25,904 nucleotides of DNA, from positions 1 through 25,904 of the forward strand of contig JADGAO010000013.1 of the NCBI GenBank assembly GCA_015231995.1, written 5' to 3'. The stretch is from Nitrospinota bacterium (GTDB lineage Bacteria > Nitrospinota_A > UBA7883 > JACRLM01). Below are positions 16,462-23,288 of this stretch, in pieces. The notes below the pieces were generated by a model. It did not search any database and was not told the origin of the DNA. It worked only from the letters and a program-made list of their open reading frames with translations. The first letter of the stretch is position 1; each line of letters opens with the position of its first letter. The translations under genes were made by a program, and so were the position numbers.

Positions 16462-16515
16462 CCTCTCCCCGCCAACTTTGCGGGGAGAGGAAGGCGCGAA
16501 GCGCCAGGTGAGGGG
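16462..16515 (+). repeat. Hairpin repeat with 11-bp stem
   Basis: CCTCTCCCCGC (16462-16472) pairs perfectly with GCGGGGAGAGG (16480-16490). A small GGCGC-GAA-GCGCC hairpin follows (16493-16505), then GGTGAGGGGTT. It faces the inverted copy at 16528-16622, so the two hairpins bracket a composite unit of about 160 bp. Confidence 0.7.
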
Positions 16516-16524
16516 TTACAATCA

Positions 16525-16622
16525 GTATCTCAATAATGTTGAAACTCTCGTGGTTCAAGCTCAAAACACTGTTTGTTTCCCTCACCCCGGCCCTCTCCCG
16601 CGATGTTGCGCGGGAGAGGGGG
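16525..16622 (-). repeat. Dispersed hairpin repeat, copy 2 (inverted)
   Basis: Read on the minus strand it repeats the 3295-3390 element. CCCTCTCCCGCG (16591-16602) pairs with CGCGGGAGAGGG (16609-16620), and the minus strand then gives GGGGTGAGGG, CAGTGTTTTGAG (16571-16560) and TCAACATTATTGAG (16542-16529) in the same order and spacing as copy 1. Confidence 0.75.
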
Positions 16623-16688
16623 GCAGGATCATTGATCAACTACTTATACAAACGCTCCTTACTAAGGATTGCATTCTGACAAAAGATC

Positions 16689-16807
16689 GGGGCGACTCCG
16701 GGAAAGCGGCGCTTATTCGGTTCCCGTCCAAACGCATCGCCCTGACAGGGCGGTTCATGAGCCGCCTGCTACACGGAACGGTTTTCCCCTTGAATCCCGC
16801 CCCGGAA
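16689..16807 (+). promoter_or_regulatory. Candidate structured 5' leader of the a,c-diamide synthase
   Basis: Nested complementary blocks suggest a folded RNA. TCCGGG (16697-16702) pairs with CCCGGA (16801-16806), continued by GCGG (16706-16709) with CCGC (16797-16800). Inside lie GTTCC (16720-16724) with GGAAC (16775-16779) and two overlapping hairpins, CGCCCT/AGGGCG (16738-16752) and GGCGG/CCGCC (16749-16766). GGGAAA (16700-16705) can pair instead with TTTCCC (16783-16788). It does not show the conserved cobalamin-riboswitch core. GC-rich DNA folds easily, so function is unproven. Confidence 0.35.
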
Positions 16808-16873
16808 TGTAACATCTTACCTATTGATCTATTTCGCGTCGAAAATGACTGTCGGTCTTAACTGGAGTTAACT

Positions 16874-18256
16874 GTGTTCAACATTCCCCGTCTGCTTGTG
16901 TCAGGCGTAAGCAGGAGCGCGGGGAAAACCACGTTCTGCATCGGCCTGCTCGACGTTTTGCGACGCGGGGGGAGCGTCGTCCAGCCATACAAAAAAGGGC
17001 CGGATTATATAGACCCGATGTGGCTGTCAACCGCCTCCGGCAGGGAATGCAGGAATCTGGATTTTCACATGATGGGACGCGAGAATATCCTGCGTTCGTT
17101 CCAGAGCGCGTCAACCGGGGCGCAGATGGCGCTCATCGAAGGCAATCAGGGGCTTTTCGACGGACTCGACCTGGAAGGTTCCGATTCCACTGCGGCTCTG
17201 GCGCGTCTTCTGGACTCCCCGCTGGTTCTCGTCGTGGACTCTGCGCGTATGAACCGTGGCGTGGCCCCTCTGCTGTTCGGGTATGTAAAGTTCGACCCGG
17301 AATTAAAGATCGCAGGCGTGATACTCAACAAAGTCGGCAACCCCCGGCACGAATCCAAACTCGTCAAGGCGATAGACAGGTATGTGGGAATCCCAGTCCT
17401 CGGCGCCATACCCAGAATGTCCGGCGAGGTGGAGATGATGGAACGTCACCTTGGGCTTATCCCGGTTAAGGAAGACCCGGCCCTGCCGGAGAAGGTTCAC
17501 GCCATCGGCTCGGCAATAGAGAAATATTGCGATGTCACGAAGTTTCACGAGATCGCGCATTCCGCCCAGCCGATGAAAAAAGCGAAACCGTGCATAAAAC
17601 TTGAGCCAAAAAAACCTGACGTAAGGATAGGCGTGGCGATGGATCGGGCCTTCACATTCTACTACCCGGAGAATCTTGAGGCGCTCAAGGCCAACGGCGC
17701 GGAGATTGTCCCGTTCAGCCCATTGGCCGATAGCGATCTGCCGCAGGTAAACGCCCTTTACATAGGCGGTGGGTTCCCTGAGGTTTTCATGAAACAGCTT
17801 TCCGAGAACCACAACATGCTCCGGCGTGTGAGGGAAGAGGTCGAGGCTGGCCTGCCCGTTTACGGGGAGTGCGGAGGGCTTATGTACCTGTGCAGGTCTA
17901 TCGTCTGGCATGGTGAGGCGGCGAAGATGGCCGGGGTGATACCTGCGGACGTGGAGATGACGAAAAAACCAGTGGGGCTAGGTTATGTCACGCTTAACGC
18001 CACCGGCGCGTGCGGGTGGCTCAAACCGGAGGGGACAATTCGGTGCCACGAGTTCCATCATTCGCGGTTGACCAACATAACGGGCGACCTTGTTTACGCT
18101 TACAAAGTCACGCGAGGGCATGGGATAACCGGCTCGAGTGACGGGGTGGTTTATAAAAACGTTCTCGCGTCGTACTCGCATCTGCATCACTGCGGGTCGC
18201 CTAACTGGGCGGAGGATTTCGTCAACCATGTCCGGGCTGTTGGGCGGACGACTTAG
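16874..18256 (+). CDS. cbiA: Cobyrinate/sirohydrochlorin-type a,c-diamide synthase (CbiA/CobB family)
   Basis: ATP- and glutamine-dependent amidase of the CbiA/CobB family, 460 aa. The N-terminal ATPase domain begins GVSRSAGKTTFCIGLL (P-loop), with KKGPDYIDP and EGNQGLFDG. The C-terminal GATase-1-like domain has YIGGGFPEVF, the nucleophile Cys333 in YGECGGLMYL, and HEFHHS with LHHCGSP near the end. The start is GTG at 16874, with GGAG at 16864-16867 at 6-bp spacing. It stands alone with no other cobalamin gene, so the substrate cannot be settled. It may be cobyrinate (CbiA), Ni-sirohydrochlorin (CfbB) or siroheme (DsrN, found in sulfite reducers). Family membership is firm; the gene symbol is the default choice. 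Confidence 0.88.
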   Translation: MFNIPRLLVSGVSRSAGKTTFCIGLLDVLRRGGSVVQPYKKGPDYIDPMWLSTASGRECRNLDFHMMGRENILRSFQSASTGAQMALIEGNQGLFDGLDLEGSDSTAALARLLDSPLVLVVDSARMNRGVAPLLFGYVKFDPELKIAGVILNKVGNPRHESKLVKAIDRYVGIPVLGAIPRMSGEVEMMERHLGLIPVKEDPALPEKVHAIGSAIEKYCDVTKFHEIAHSAQPMKKAKPCIKLEPKKPDVRIGVAMDRAFTFYYPENLEALKANGAEIVPFSPLADSDLPQVNALYIGGGFPEVFMKQLSENHNMLRRVREEVEAGLPVYGECGGLMYLCRSIVWHGEAAKMAGVIPADVEMTKKPVGLGYVTLNATGACGWLKPEGTIRCHEFHHSRLTNITGDLVYAYKVTRGHGITGSSDGVVYKNVLASYSHLHHCGSPNWAEDFVNHVRAVGRTT

Positions 18257-18299
18257 CTCATGATTGGAACACATATAACGGAAGCGAAGGATTGATCTT

Positions 18300-18536
18300 A
18301 TGAGATGCGTCATTAAATACAGGCCGATTATCAGGAACACGTCGTCCGATCACCGGTCCGCCCTCAAATCGGCGTTTATCCGTGGGGACGAGCTTTGCCC
18401 TCCATGCCAGGCCGATGGGCGCAAGTCCACTATCGAGGAGCGGTACGGGGAATCTACCTGAGAAGGCGATGGAGCCTACGCCGTGTGCGTGGGCGAAAAC
18501 GGGCAGATCAATCACGCCGTCTCGCTGGATGATTGA
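18300..18536 (+). CDS. Unrecognised small ORF, 53 codons, open again after an in-frame UGA
   Basis: An ATG at 18300 with GAAGG 9 bp upstream opens a 53-codon frame, stopping at UGA 18459-18461. The same frame then continues for 24 more codons to a second UGA at 18534-18536. The first part is basic and includes a CPPC pair (ELCPPCQADG); the second reads EGDGAYAVCVGENGQ and ends in two Asp. I do not recognise the protein. It could be a 53-aa peptide, a gene broken by a nonsense mutation, or, less likely, a selenoprotein; only weak 4-bp stems follow the UGA. It may also be chance. Confidence 0.28.
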
Positions 18537-18601
18537 CGGCGGCTATTAAAGAAGTGGAAACGCGATTGGCGGGGTTGTATCCTTGCAGGACGCTTTTTTT
18601 A

Positions 18602-18648
18602 ACCCTCGCCCTTTGCGGGGGAGAGTGGGTGAAGGCCGGGTGAGGGGT
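18602..18648. repeat. Third member of the GGGTGAGGG hairpin repeat group
   Basis: ACCCTCGCCCTTTGCGGGG, GAGAGTGGGT and CCGGGTGAGGGG resemble the hairpin part of the 3295 and 16462 repeats. Translation gives the FNPRPLRGRVGEGRV string that often appears as a false N-terminal extension, so galE does not start here. Confidence 0.55.
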
Positions 18649-18696
18649 AGAAAACCCTCGCTCACTATTTCTTGTGTAAAAGGCAAACTGTCAATA

Positions 18697-19698
18697 ATGC
18701 CAACTCCTAAACGCACAGCCGTAGTCACCGGTGGAGCCGGATACATCGGTAGCCACTGCGTCGCAGAGCTAAGACGCGCCGGGTGGGAGACGGTTGTCGT
18801 GGACAACCTCGTTCATGGTCACAGGAAGGCCGTCACAGGCGGAGCCTTCGCCGAAGGGGACGTGGGCGACAAGCGGTTTATGGAAAGCGTCTTCTCGCGC
18901 TGGAAGACGGATGTGGTGTTTCATTTCGCCGGGTTCGCATACGTCGGCGAATCCGTGAAAGACCCGGCCAAATACTATCGCAACAACGTGGCCGGCGGGC
19001 TGGGACTGCTGTCGGCGATGACGAAAGCCGGGGTGAAATCGCTGGTTTTCTCGTCAACCTGCGCGGTGTACGGCGTTCCGTCGCAGATACCCATCCCGGA
19101 GACTCACCCCACAAACCCGATAAACCCATACGGCATGACCAAGCTCATGTTCGAGCGCATCATGGCCGATTTCGGTTCTGCGCATGGGTTGCGGTATGTG
19201 ATACTCCGTTATTTCAACGCGGCCGGGGCCGACCTTTCGGGAACGCTTGGCGAAGACCACGACCCGGAAACTCATCTCATACCGCTTGCGATAGACTCTG
19301 CGATAAAACCAGACAGCGAGCTTACGATTTACGGGACGGATTATCCTACGCCCGACGGGACGTGCGTCCGCGATTACATACACGTCAACGACCTTGTGGA
19401 GGCGCATCTGCTGGCGGCGGATTATCTTGCGTCCGGCGGGGCTTCGGATATTTTCAATCTGGGCAACGGAGCTGGCAGGTCGGTTCGGGAGATTGTGGAA
19501 ACCGTCGGCAGGGTGGCCGGAAAACCTGTGCGATTCCGTGAAGGGGCAAGAAGGGAAGGGGATCCGCCTCGGCTTATAGGCTCATCCAGCAAGGCGGAGA
19601 CGATACTCGGCTGGAAACCGAAGCTTACGAGTCTGGACGAGATGATAAGCTCCGCGTTGCGGTGGCGTATTGAACACCCGGAAGGTTATGGGGAGTAG
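18697..19698 (+). CDS. galE: UDP-glucose 4-epimerase
   Basis: Extended short-chain dehydrogenase that interconverts UDP-glucose and UDP-galactose (or the GlcNAc/GalNAc pair) using tightly bound NAD. VVTGGAGYIGSH near the N-terminus is the NAD-binding GxxGxxG. FHFAGFAYVGESVKDP, SSTCAVYG and the catalytic Tyr145-x-x-x-Lys149 in NPYGMTKLMF follow, then GTDYPTPDGTCVRDYIHV. Length 333 aa, as in the family. The ATG at 18697 is chosen because the upstream extension from 18583 translates a repeat. The ribosome site is weak (AAGG about 12 bp upstream). It stands alone and may supply sugar nucleotides for the glycan genes at 4533-9490, which is inference. A hairpin terminator follows. Confidence 0.94.
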   Translation: MPTPKRTAVVTGGAGYIGSHCVAELRRAGWETVVVDNLVHGHRKAVTGGAFAEGDVGDKRFMESVFSRWKTDVVFHFAGFAYVGESVKDPAKYYRNNVAGGLGLLSAMTKAGVKSLVFSSTCAVYGVPSQIPIPETHPTNPINPYGMTKLMFERIMADFGSAHGLRYVILRYFNAAGADLSGTLGEDHDPETHLIPLAIDSAIKPDSELTIYGTDYPTPDGTCVRDYIHVNDLVEAHLLAADYLASGGASDIFNLGNGAGRSVREIVETVGRVAGKPVRFREGARREGDPPRLIGSSSKAETILGWKPKLTSLDEMISSALRWRIEHPEGYGE

Positions 19699-19802
19699 GG
19701 GCTAGGTTTTACACCCGCCCTGCGATGGTGGGTTCCCTTCTACGAAACCGCGCATTCATTGGGGGTTGTCGCCAAATGCTTAAAACAGAAGCGACAAACG
19801 CT

Positions 19803-19839
19803 GTTCGAGGTGTTCTTCACCTCGAACTTCTTGTCTTTT
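19803..19839 (+). terminator. Rho-independent terminator after galE
   Basis: GTTCGAGGTG (19803-19812) pairs perfectly with CACCTCGAAC (19818-19827) around loop TTCTT, followed by the T-rich TTCTTGTCTTTT (19828-19839). It lies 105 bp after the galE stop. Confidence 0.55.
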
Positions 19840-19868
19840 AATGTGAATTTATTCTTCCTTAATGACGA

Positions 19869-19887
19869 CGGGGTGAAGAACACCCCG
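19869..19887 (+). repeat. Second hairpin, complementary to the galE terminator hairpin
   Basis: CGGGGTG (19869-19875) pairs with CACCCCG (19881-19887) around loop AAGAA. GGTGAAGAACACC (19872-19884) is the exact reverse complement of GGTGTTCTTCACC (19809-19821) in the upstream hairpin. Confidence 0.7.
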
Positions 19888-20002
19888 CCGAGCGGGAATA
19901 GTTTAATGCGATTGCCCTGGGAATCGTATTTTGCGCTTTATAGTGATATGGGAACTGATTAATAATAGTACATAATATCGCGTCGTATAAAAAGAGGGTC
20001 TC

Positions 20003-20332
20003 ATGAGCCATCAGCGAGAGGATGATCCTGTGTTGGCCGAGATGGTCAATCGCCTGGTAGCGGCTTTCCAGCCGGAGCGGATATACCTTTTCGGTTCCCG
20101 CGCCAGGGGGGAGGCGGCCCATGACAGCGATTACGATCTTTTGGTGGTCGTGCCAAACGAAGCGGATACAGCCCGCCGGAAAAGCCGCCTTGCTTATCAG
20201 GCGTTGCGGGGAACGCGTGTGGCGGCCGATGTGATTGTGAAGACGAGGGATGAATTCGAAAGCCGCTTGGGCGTGGTAGCCTCGCTTCCTTCAGCGATTG
20301 CGCGGGAAGGCAAGTTGCTGTATGCCGCATGA
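20003..20332 (+). CDS. MNT-type nucleotidyltransferase (antitoxin-like)
   Basis: A 109-residue minimal nucleotidyltransferase. The catalytic motif is LFGSRARGEAAHDSDYDLLV, with Gly31-Ser32, ten residues and the metal-binding pair Asp43 and Asp45. GAGGG at 19994-19998 lies 4 bp before the ATG. It overlaps the following HEPN gene by 11 bp, the usual MNT-HEPN operon arrangement. In studied pairs the nucleotidyltransferase acts as antitoxin by AMPylating the HEPN partner; whether this pair works that way is inference. It is a different subfamily from the MntA-like gene at 23334. Confidence 0.9.
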   Translation: MSHQREDDPVLAEMVNRLVAAFQPERIYLFGSRARGEAAHDSDYDLLVVVPNEADTARRKSRLAYQALRGTRVAADVIVKTRDEFESRLGVVASLPSAIAREGKLLYAA

Positions 20333-20736
20333 CCCGGCGCTGATCGAGGAAACGCGGGGTTGGCTGGTCAGAGGCGCCACTGACATCCGGGCGGCGGAGC
20401 ATGACCTCGCCGCGTCTCCTCCCATTCTGTCCGACGCCGTGTTTCATTGCCAGCAGGCGGTGGAGAAAGCGTTCAAGGCTTTTCTCGTATGGCGCAATAC
20501 GCCGTTTCGGAAAACCCACAGCCTTGAAGAAATCGGAGAACAGTGTATTGACCAAGACCCCTTCCTGAGAGACATCGTGGATAAAAGCGGTTCCCTTGAC
20601 AGAATACGCCTGGAAGTTCCGCTATCCCGGCCCGCCGGAGGACCCAACCAGCGCTGAAGCGGAAGAAGCTCTTATGATTGCGAGGGAGGCTTATGAGGCT
20701 ATCGTTTCAAGACTGCCGCGCGAAACATGGCCATGA
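20322..20736 (+). pseudogene. HEPN domain protein, frameshifted near its C-terminus
   Basis: HEPN protein (PF05168-like) paired with the preceding nucleotidyltransferase. The start ATG at 20322 lies inside the upstream gene. VFHCQQAVEKAFKAFLVW and FRKTHSLEEIGEQC are the helix-2 and helix-3 signatures. After DIVDK the frame loses sense. Removing one A from the run AAAA at 20583-20586 restores DKAVPLTEYAWKFRYPG and then a C-terminal helix ending ETWP at 20736. The restored length is 137 aa, normal for the family. As given, the frame ends at 20657 with an altered tail. The extra A may be an assembly error or a real inactivating mutation. Confidence 0.82.
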
Positions 20737-20962
20737 GCCGTTAGCAGAAGATAAAACGGATAACTGCGGTTATATTTCTTTTATTGCAAAAGAAACTCGC
20801 TGGGACAATTTAGGGGAAAAACCGTTTTGTCATCCTTGCCCCAACATCTCCCACTCCATCAGCGAAGAAGGCGATGTGCCGCACAACCAATGGCTGAACC
20901 GCGCCTTTTCTGTGATATCCTTTTCTTATAAATATAAAACAATGTCCCCCTGGGAGGTTTAA

Positions 20963-21709
20963 ATGAGAATTTCACTTGGCGGCAAGCTTATCGTTTCGCT
21001 GTGCGCGGTTTCCATGGTTGGTTGCGTGTCTGCGGAGCCAAGGACTACGGCGACGGTCACGTCCGGCGGCGGCCCCTCGATACAACAGGCCCAGCAGGAG
21101 GCGTACAACGGCCCGAAAGCCCGCACGGCTGTCAACAAATTCACGGTCAAATCCAGCAAAGGCCATCACGACCTTGGACAGGGCCTTGCGGACATGCTCA
21201 CGACCGCGCTGTTTCATTCCAACAGGTTCATCGTGCTCGACAGGACAGACCACAAGGATGTCATGGCCGAGCAGGATTTGGGAGCGTCCGGCAGGATAAA
21301 ACAGGAGACAGCCGCGCCCATCGGCCAGATGGAAGGCGCGGAGTTGTTGATTACTGCGGCGGTCACGGCTTTTGAGCCGGATGCGGCTGGCGGCATGGGC
21401 GGCGTTGGCGTGCCGGTCGGCGGCGGGGCGTTCCTGGGCGTTGGCGGCGGTGGGAAACAGGCGTACATGGCCATTGACCTCAAGGTGGTGGACACTAAGA
21501 CCGGCAGGATAGTCGGCGCGGTGACGGTAGAAGGCAAATCCGTTGACTGGTACGCCGGAATCGGCGGGGCCATCGGCGGGGTGCCGGTGCCGTTCCTGCT
21601 TGTCGGTTATCAGAACACGCCGATGGAAAAAGCCATTCGCGTGTGCATCATAAAGGCGGTGGATTACATCGCCTCCCAGACCCCTGCCACCTATTTCCAC
21701 AACAGGTGA
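20963..21709 (+). CDS. CsgG/HfaB-like outer-membrane lipoprotein
   Basis: A 248-residue predicted lipoprotein with a signal peptide ending in SMVGC (Cys21 is the likely lipidated residue). The body has the CsgG-family pattern: VNKFTVKSS, GLADMLTTALFHSNRFIVLDR, then QMEGAELLITAAVTAFEP and AIDLKVVDTKTGRIVGAVTVEG. A Gly-rich loop (about residues 143-168) sits where CsgG has its membrane beta-hairpins. A strong GGGAGG (20952-20957) lies 5 bp before the ATG. CsgG forms the curli secretion pore and HfaB a holdfast-attachment factor. No curli subunit genes are present, so export of another surface component or a periplasmic role is possible. A small secreted protein gene follows 4 bp later. Confidence 0.85.
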   Translation: MRISLGGKLIVSLCAVSMVGCVSAEPRTTATVTSGGGPSIQQAQQEAYNGPKARTAVNKFTVKSSKGHHDLGQGLADMLTTALFHSNRFIVLDRTDHKDVMAEQDLGASGRIKQETAAPIGQMEGAELLITAAVTAFEPDAAGGMGGVGVPVGGGAFLGVGGGGKQAYMAIDLKVVDTKTGRIVGAVTVEGKSVDWYAGIGGAIGGVPVPFLLVGYQNTPMEKAIRVCIIKAVDYIASQTPATYFHNR

Positions 21710-21713
21710 CGCC

Positions 21714-22118
21714 ATGAGGTTTCACCATTTTGCGTTAATCGCCTTTGCGCTGGCTTTGGTTGCCGGCCACCAGGCGGAAGCGAGAGTTTTGTCCAGATCG
21801 GTCGTCAAGGTGGCGCAGGTGCGGGTGGTTCACGCCGCCAAGGACACGGCGATCAACCCGACGGCCTGGGGCGTAGACTCCGGCTATATCGGGCCGGGGG
21901 ACATCAAACGGTTGCAGGGGATAGACATATACCTCGACACCTACAACCGGATCACCTCCGTGAAGTTCACCAGGAACACCACGCTGGGCGATACTGTGAC
22001 CCAGCTTTTCAACGACGTGATGGAGCTTTCCATCGAGACGATAAAGCCCGGTTCCGAAAAGCCGGCGCAGGAGATACCGATAACCGTGCATAGCGCCGAC
22101 GGGCTAACCTTTCCCTGA
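21714..22118 (+). CDS. Small secreted protein of unknown function
   Basis: A 134-residue protein that I do not recognise. Residues 1-23 form a clear signal peptide (MRFHHFALIAFALALVAG then HQAEA), so it is exported to the periplasm or beyond. The mature part has GYIGPGDIKRLQGIDIYLDT followed by alternating strand-like segments and has no Cys. It starts 4 bp after the CsgG-like gene, so the two are almost surely cotranscribed and may act together, for instance as a pore partner or cargo. That link is inference. A GC-rich nested inverted repeat lies 85 bp downstream. Confidence 0.75.
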   Translation: MRFHHFALIAFALALVAGHQAEARVLSRSVVKVAQVRVVHAAKDTAINPTAWGVDSGYIGPGDIKRLQGIDIYLDTYNRITSVKFTRNTTLGDTVTQLFNDVMELSIETIKPGSEKPAQEIPITVHSADGLTFP

Positions 22119-22203
22119 AAGAAGGGGGTCGTGAAAGCCTTATTGCTCGGCGGGGTGTTGTAGCCCGGAGGGCGGTCACCTCTCCATCCAATCACTTCGA
22201 AGA

Positions 22204-22248
22204 GTCCGGGGTGACGTCCCGCCGAGGCGGGACTAAAACATCCCGGAC
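22204..22248 (+). repeat. Nested inverted repeat after the CsgG-like operon
   Basis: Outer arms GTCCGGG (22204-22210) and CCCGGAC (22242-22248) enclose an inner stem GTCCCGCC (22216-22223) and GGCGGGAC (22226-22233). No T tract follows, so it is at best a weak or Rho-dependent terminator or an mRNA 3' end stabiliser. Confidence 0.5.
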
Positions 22249-22304
22249 AGCGATAAGCGTTGTGACCGACTGGTTATGCAAAGCTTTCTGAAAGAAGACC
22301 TGAA

Positions 22305-23270
22305 TTGAAAGCTCTTGTCCTTGATGGCGGCACAGTCCGGCTGGAGGAGCGATGGCCGTCTCCCTCGCCCAAACATGGGGAAGCCCTTGTCCGCGTAACC
22401 CTTGCCGGGATATGCAACACCGACCTTGAACTCGCCCGTGGATACATGGGCTTTTCCGGCGTTTTGGGCCATGAGTTCGTGGGCGTCGTGGAGCGGGCGC
22501 AGGACCCGGAGCTTATCGGCAAACGTGTTGTCGGCGAAATAAACCTCGCCTGCGGTGAATGCGCTTATTGCAGAGACGGTTTGAAAAACCACTGTCCGAC
22601 CCGCACTGTGCTGGGAATTCTCGGCAAAGACGGCGCGTTCGCGGAGTATCTGACCCTGCCAGTCGAAAACCTTCACGAAGTCCCATCCTCCATCAGCGAT
22701 GAAGAGGCGGTTTTCACCGAGCCTTTGGCCGCCGCATTTCAGATAACACGGCAGATTGTTATCACACCGTCCATGAAGGTTGCGGTGTTGGGCGACGGCA
22801 AATTGGGGTTCCTGGCCGCCCAGGCCCTCCAGCTCACCGGCGGGGACGTTATGGTGGTTGGCCATCATCCCGAGAGGTTGGAGATACTGTCGCGCCGGGG
22901 GATGCGAGCGGTTCTGGAGTCGGAAACGGCGGAATGGGGCAGGCGGTTCGACGTGGTGGTGGACGCCACAGGGTCGAGCTCCGGGCTGGAATCCGCGTAC
23001 AGATTGGTCAAGCCACGCGGGAAAATAGCGCTTAAAACGACCGTCGCAAAGAGGGAACCGTTCGACCTTAACCGCCTTGTGATAGACGAGGTGACGCTCG
23101 TCGGCTCCCGTTGCGGGCCGTTCGACGCCGCGCTGTTGGCGCTCGCCAGAAAAGCCGTGGATGTAAAGCCGCTCATCTCGCGCACAATGCCTCTGAGTGA
23201 AGGAGTGGAGGCCATGCGGCTGGCCGTAACCCCGATGAAGGCGCCGAAAATACTGCTTTCCATGCGATGA
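22305..23270 (+). CDS. Zinc-dependent medium-chain alcohol/polyol dehydrogenase
   Basis: A 321-residue medium-chain dehydrogenase. The catalytic zinc ligands are the Cys in AGICNTDLEL and the His-Glu in VLGHEFVGVV. The structural zinc site is CGECAYCRDGLKNHC, with all four cysteines. The NAD(P) fold has VAVLGDGKLGFLAAQAL. The start is TTG at 22305, since KALVLDGG is the usual N-terminus and no ATG fits. A purine-rich stretch (GAAAGAAG) lies just upstream. The closest types are threonine or sorbitol dehydrogenase-like enzymes, but the substrate cannot be predicted. It appears monocistronic, bounded by the repeat region upstream and the toxin-antitoxin promoter downstream. Confidence 0.9.
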   Translation: MKALVLDGGTVRLEERWPSPSPKHGEALVRVTLAGICNTDLELARGYMGFSGVLGHEFVGVVERAQDPELIGKRVVGEINLACGECAYCRDGLKNHCPTRTVLGILGKDGAFAEYLTLPVENLHEVPSSISDEEAVFTEPLAAAFQITRQIVITPSMKVAVLGDGKLGFLAAQALQLTGGDVMVVGHHPERLEILSRRGMRAVLESETAEWGRRFDVVVDATGSSSGLESAYRLVKPRGKIALKTTVAKREPFDLNRLVIDEVTLVGSRCGPFDAALLALARKAVDVKPLISRTMPLSEGVEAMRLAVTPMKAPKILLSMR

Positions 23271-23288
23271 ACGCCGCCTTAGCTGAAA

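Larger units (their letters stand above)
16344..16873. other. Intergenic region between hicB and the a,c-diamide synthase
   Basis: This 530-bp stretch has no credible gene. It holds, in order, the GAAAGCTTTGCATAA motif (16427-16441), a hairpin repeat pair (16462-16622) and a structured leader (16689-16807). The plus-strand frame 16478-16861 only translates these repeats. Confidence 0.65.
18257..18696. other. Intergenic region between the a,c-diamide synthase and galE
   Basis: This 440-bp stretch contains a small ORF with an in-frame UGA (18300-18536) and a GGGTGAGGGG-type repeat (18602-18648). No terminator or clear promoter is seen. The long frame running from 18583 into galE is repeat translation. 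Confidence 0.55.
19699..20002. other. Intergenic region with three hairpins between galE and the MNT gene
   Basis: This 304-bp stretch has no supported gene. It contains TTGTCGC (19766-19772) pairing with GCGACAA (19791-19797), the terminator hairpin at 19803-19827, and a second hairpin at 19869-19887. Bases 19925-20000 are AT-rich and probably hold the promoter of the MNT gene, though no clean -35/-10 pair stands out. The 67-codon frame at 19759 is explained by the hairpins. Confidence 0.6.

Noticed and set aside
16478..16861. 127-residue plus-strand ORF after hicB
   Set aside because: It translates the hairpin repeats and the leader; no ribosome site or domain.
16650..16873. Cobalamin riboswitch before the a,c-diamide synthase
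   Set aside because: The conserved B12-box and AATAGGGAA-like core are not present; only generic stems are seen.
18583..18696. N-terminal extension of GalE
   Set aside because: It translates a GGGTGAGGGG repeat; the NAD-binding motif follows directly after the ATG at 18697.
19759..19962. 67-residue ORF after galE
   Set aside because: It runs through the three hairpins and has no ribosome site.
20678..20962. 94-residue ORF before the CsgG-like gene
   Set aside because: Its start is the other-frame reading of the HEPN 3' end and the remainder is AT-rich non-coding sequence.
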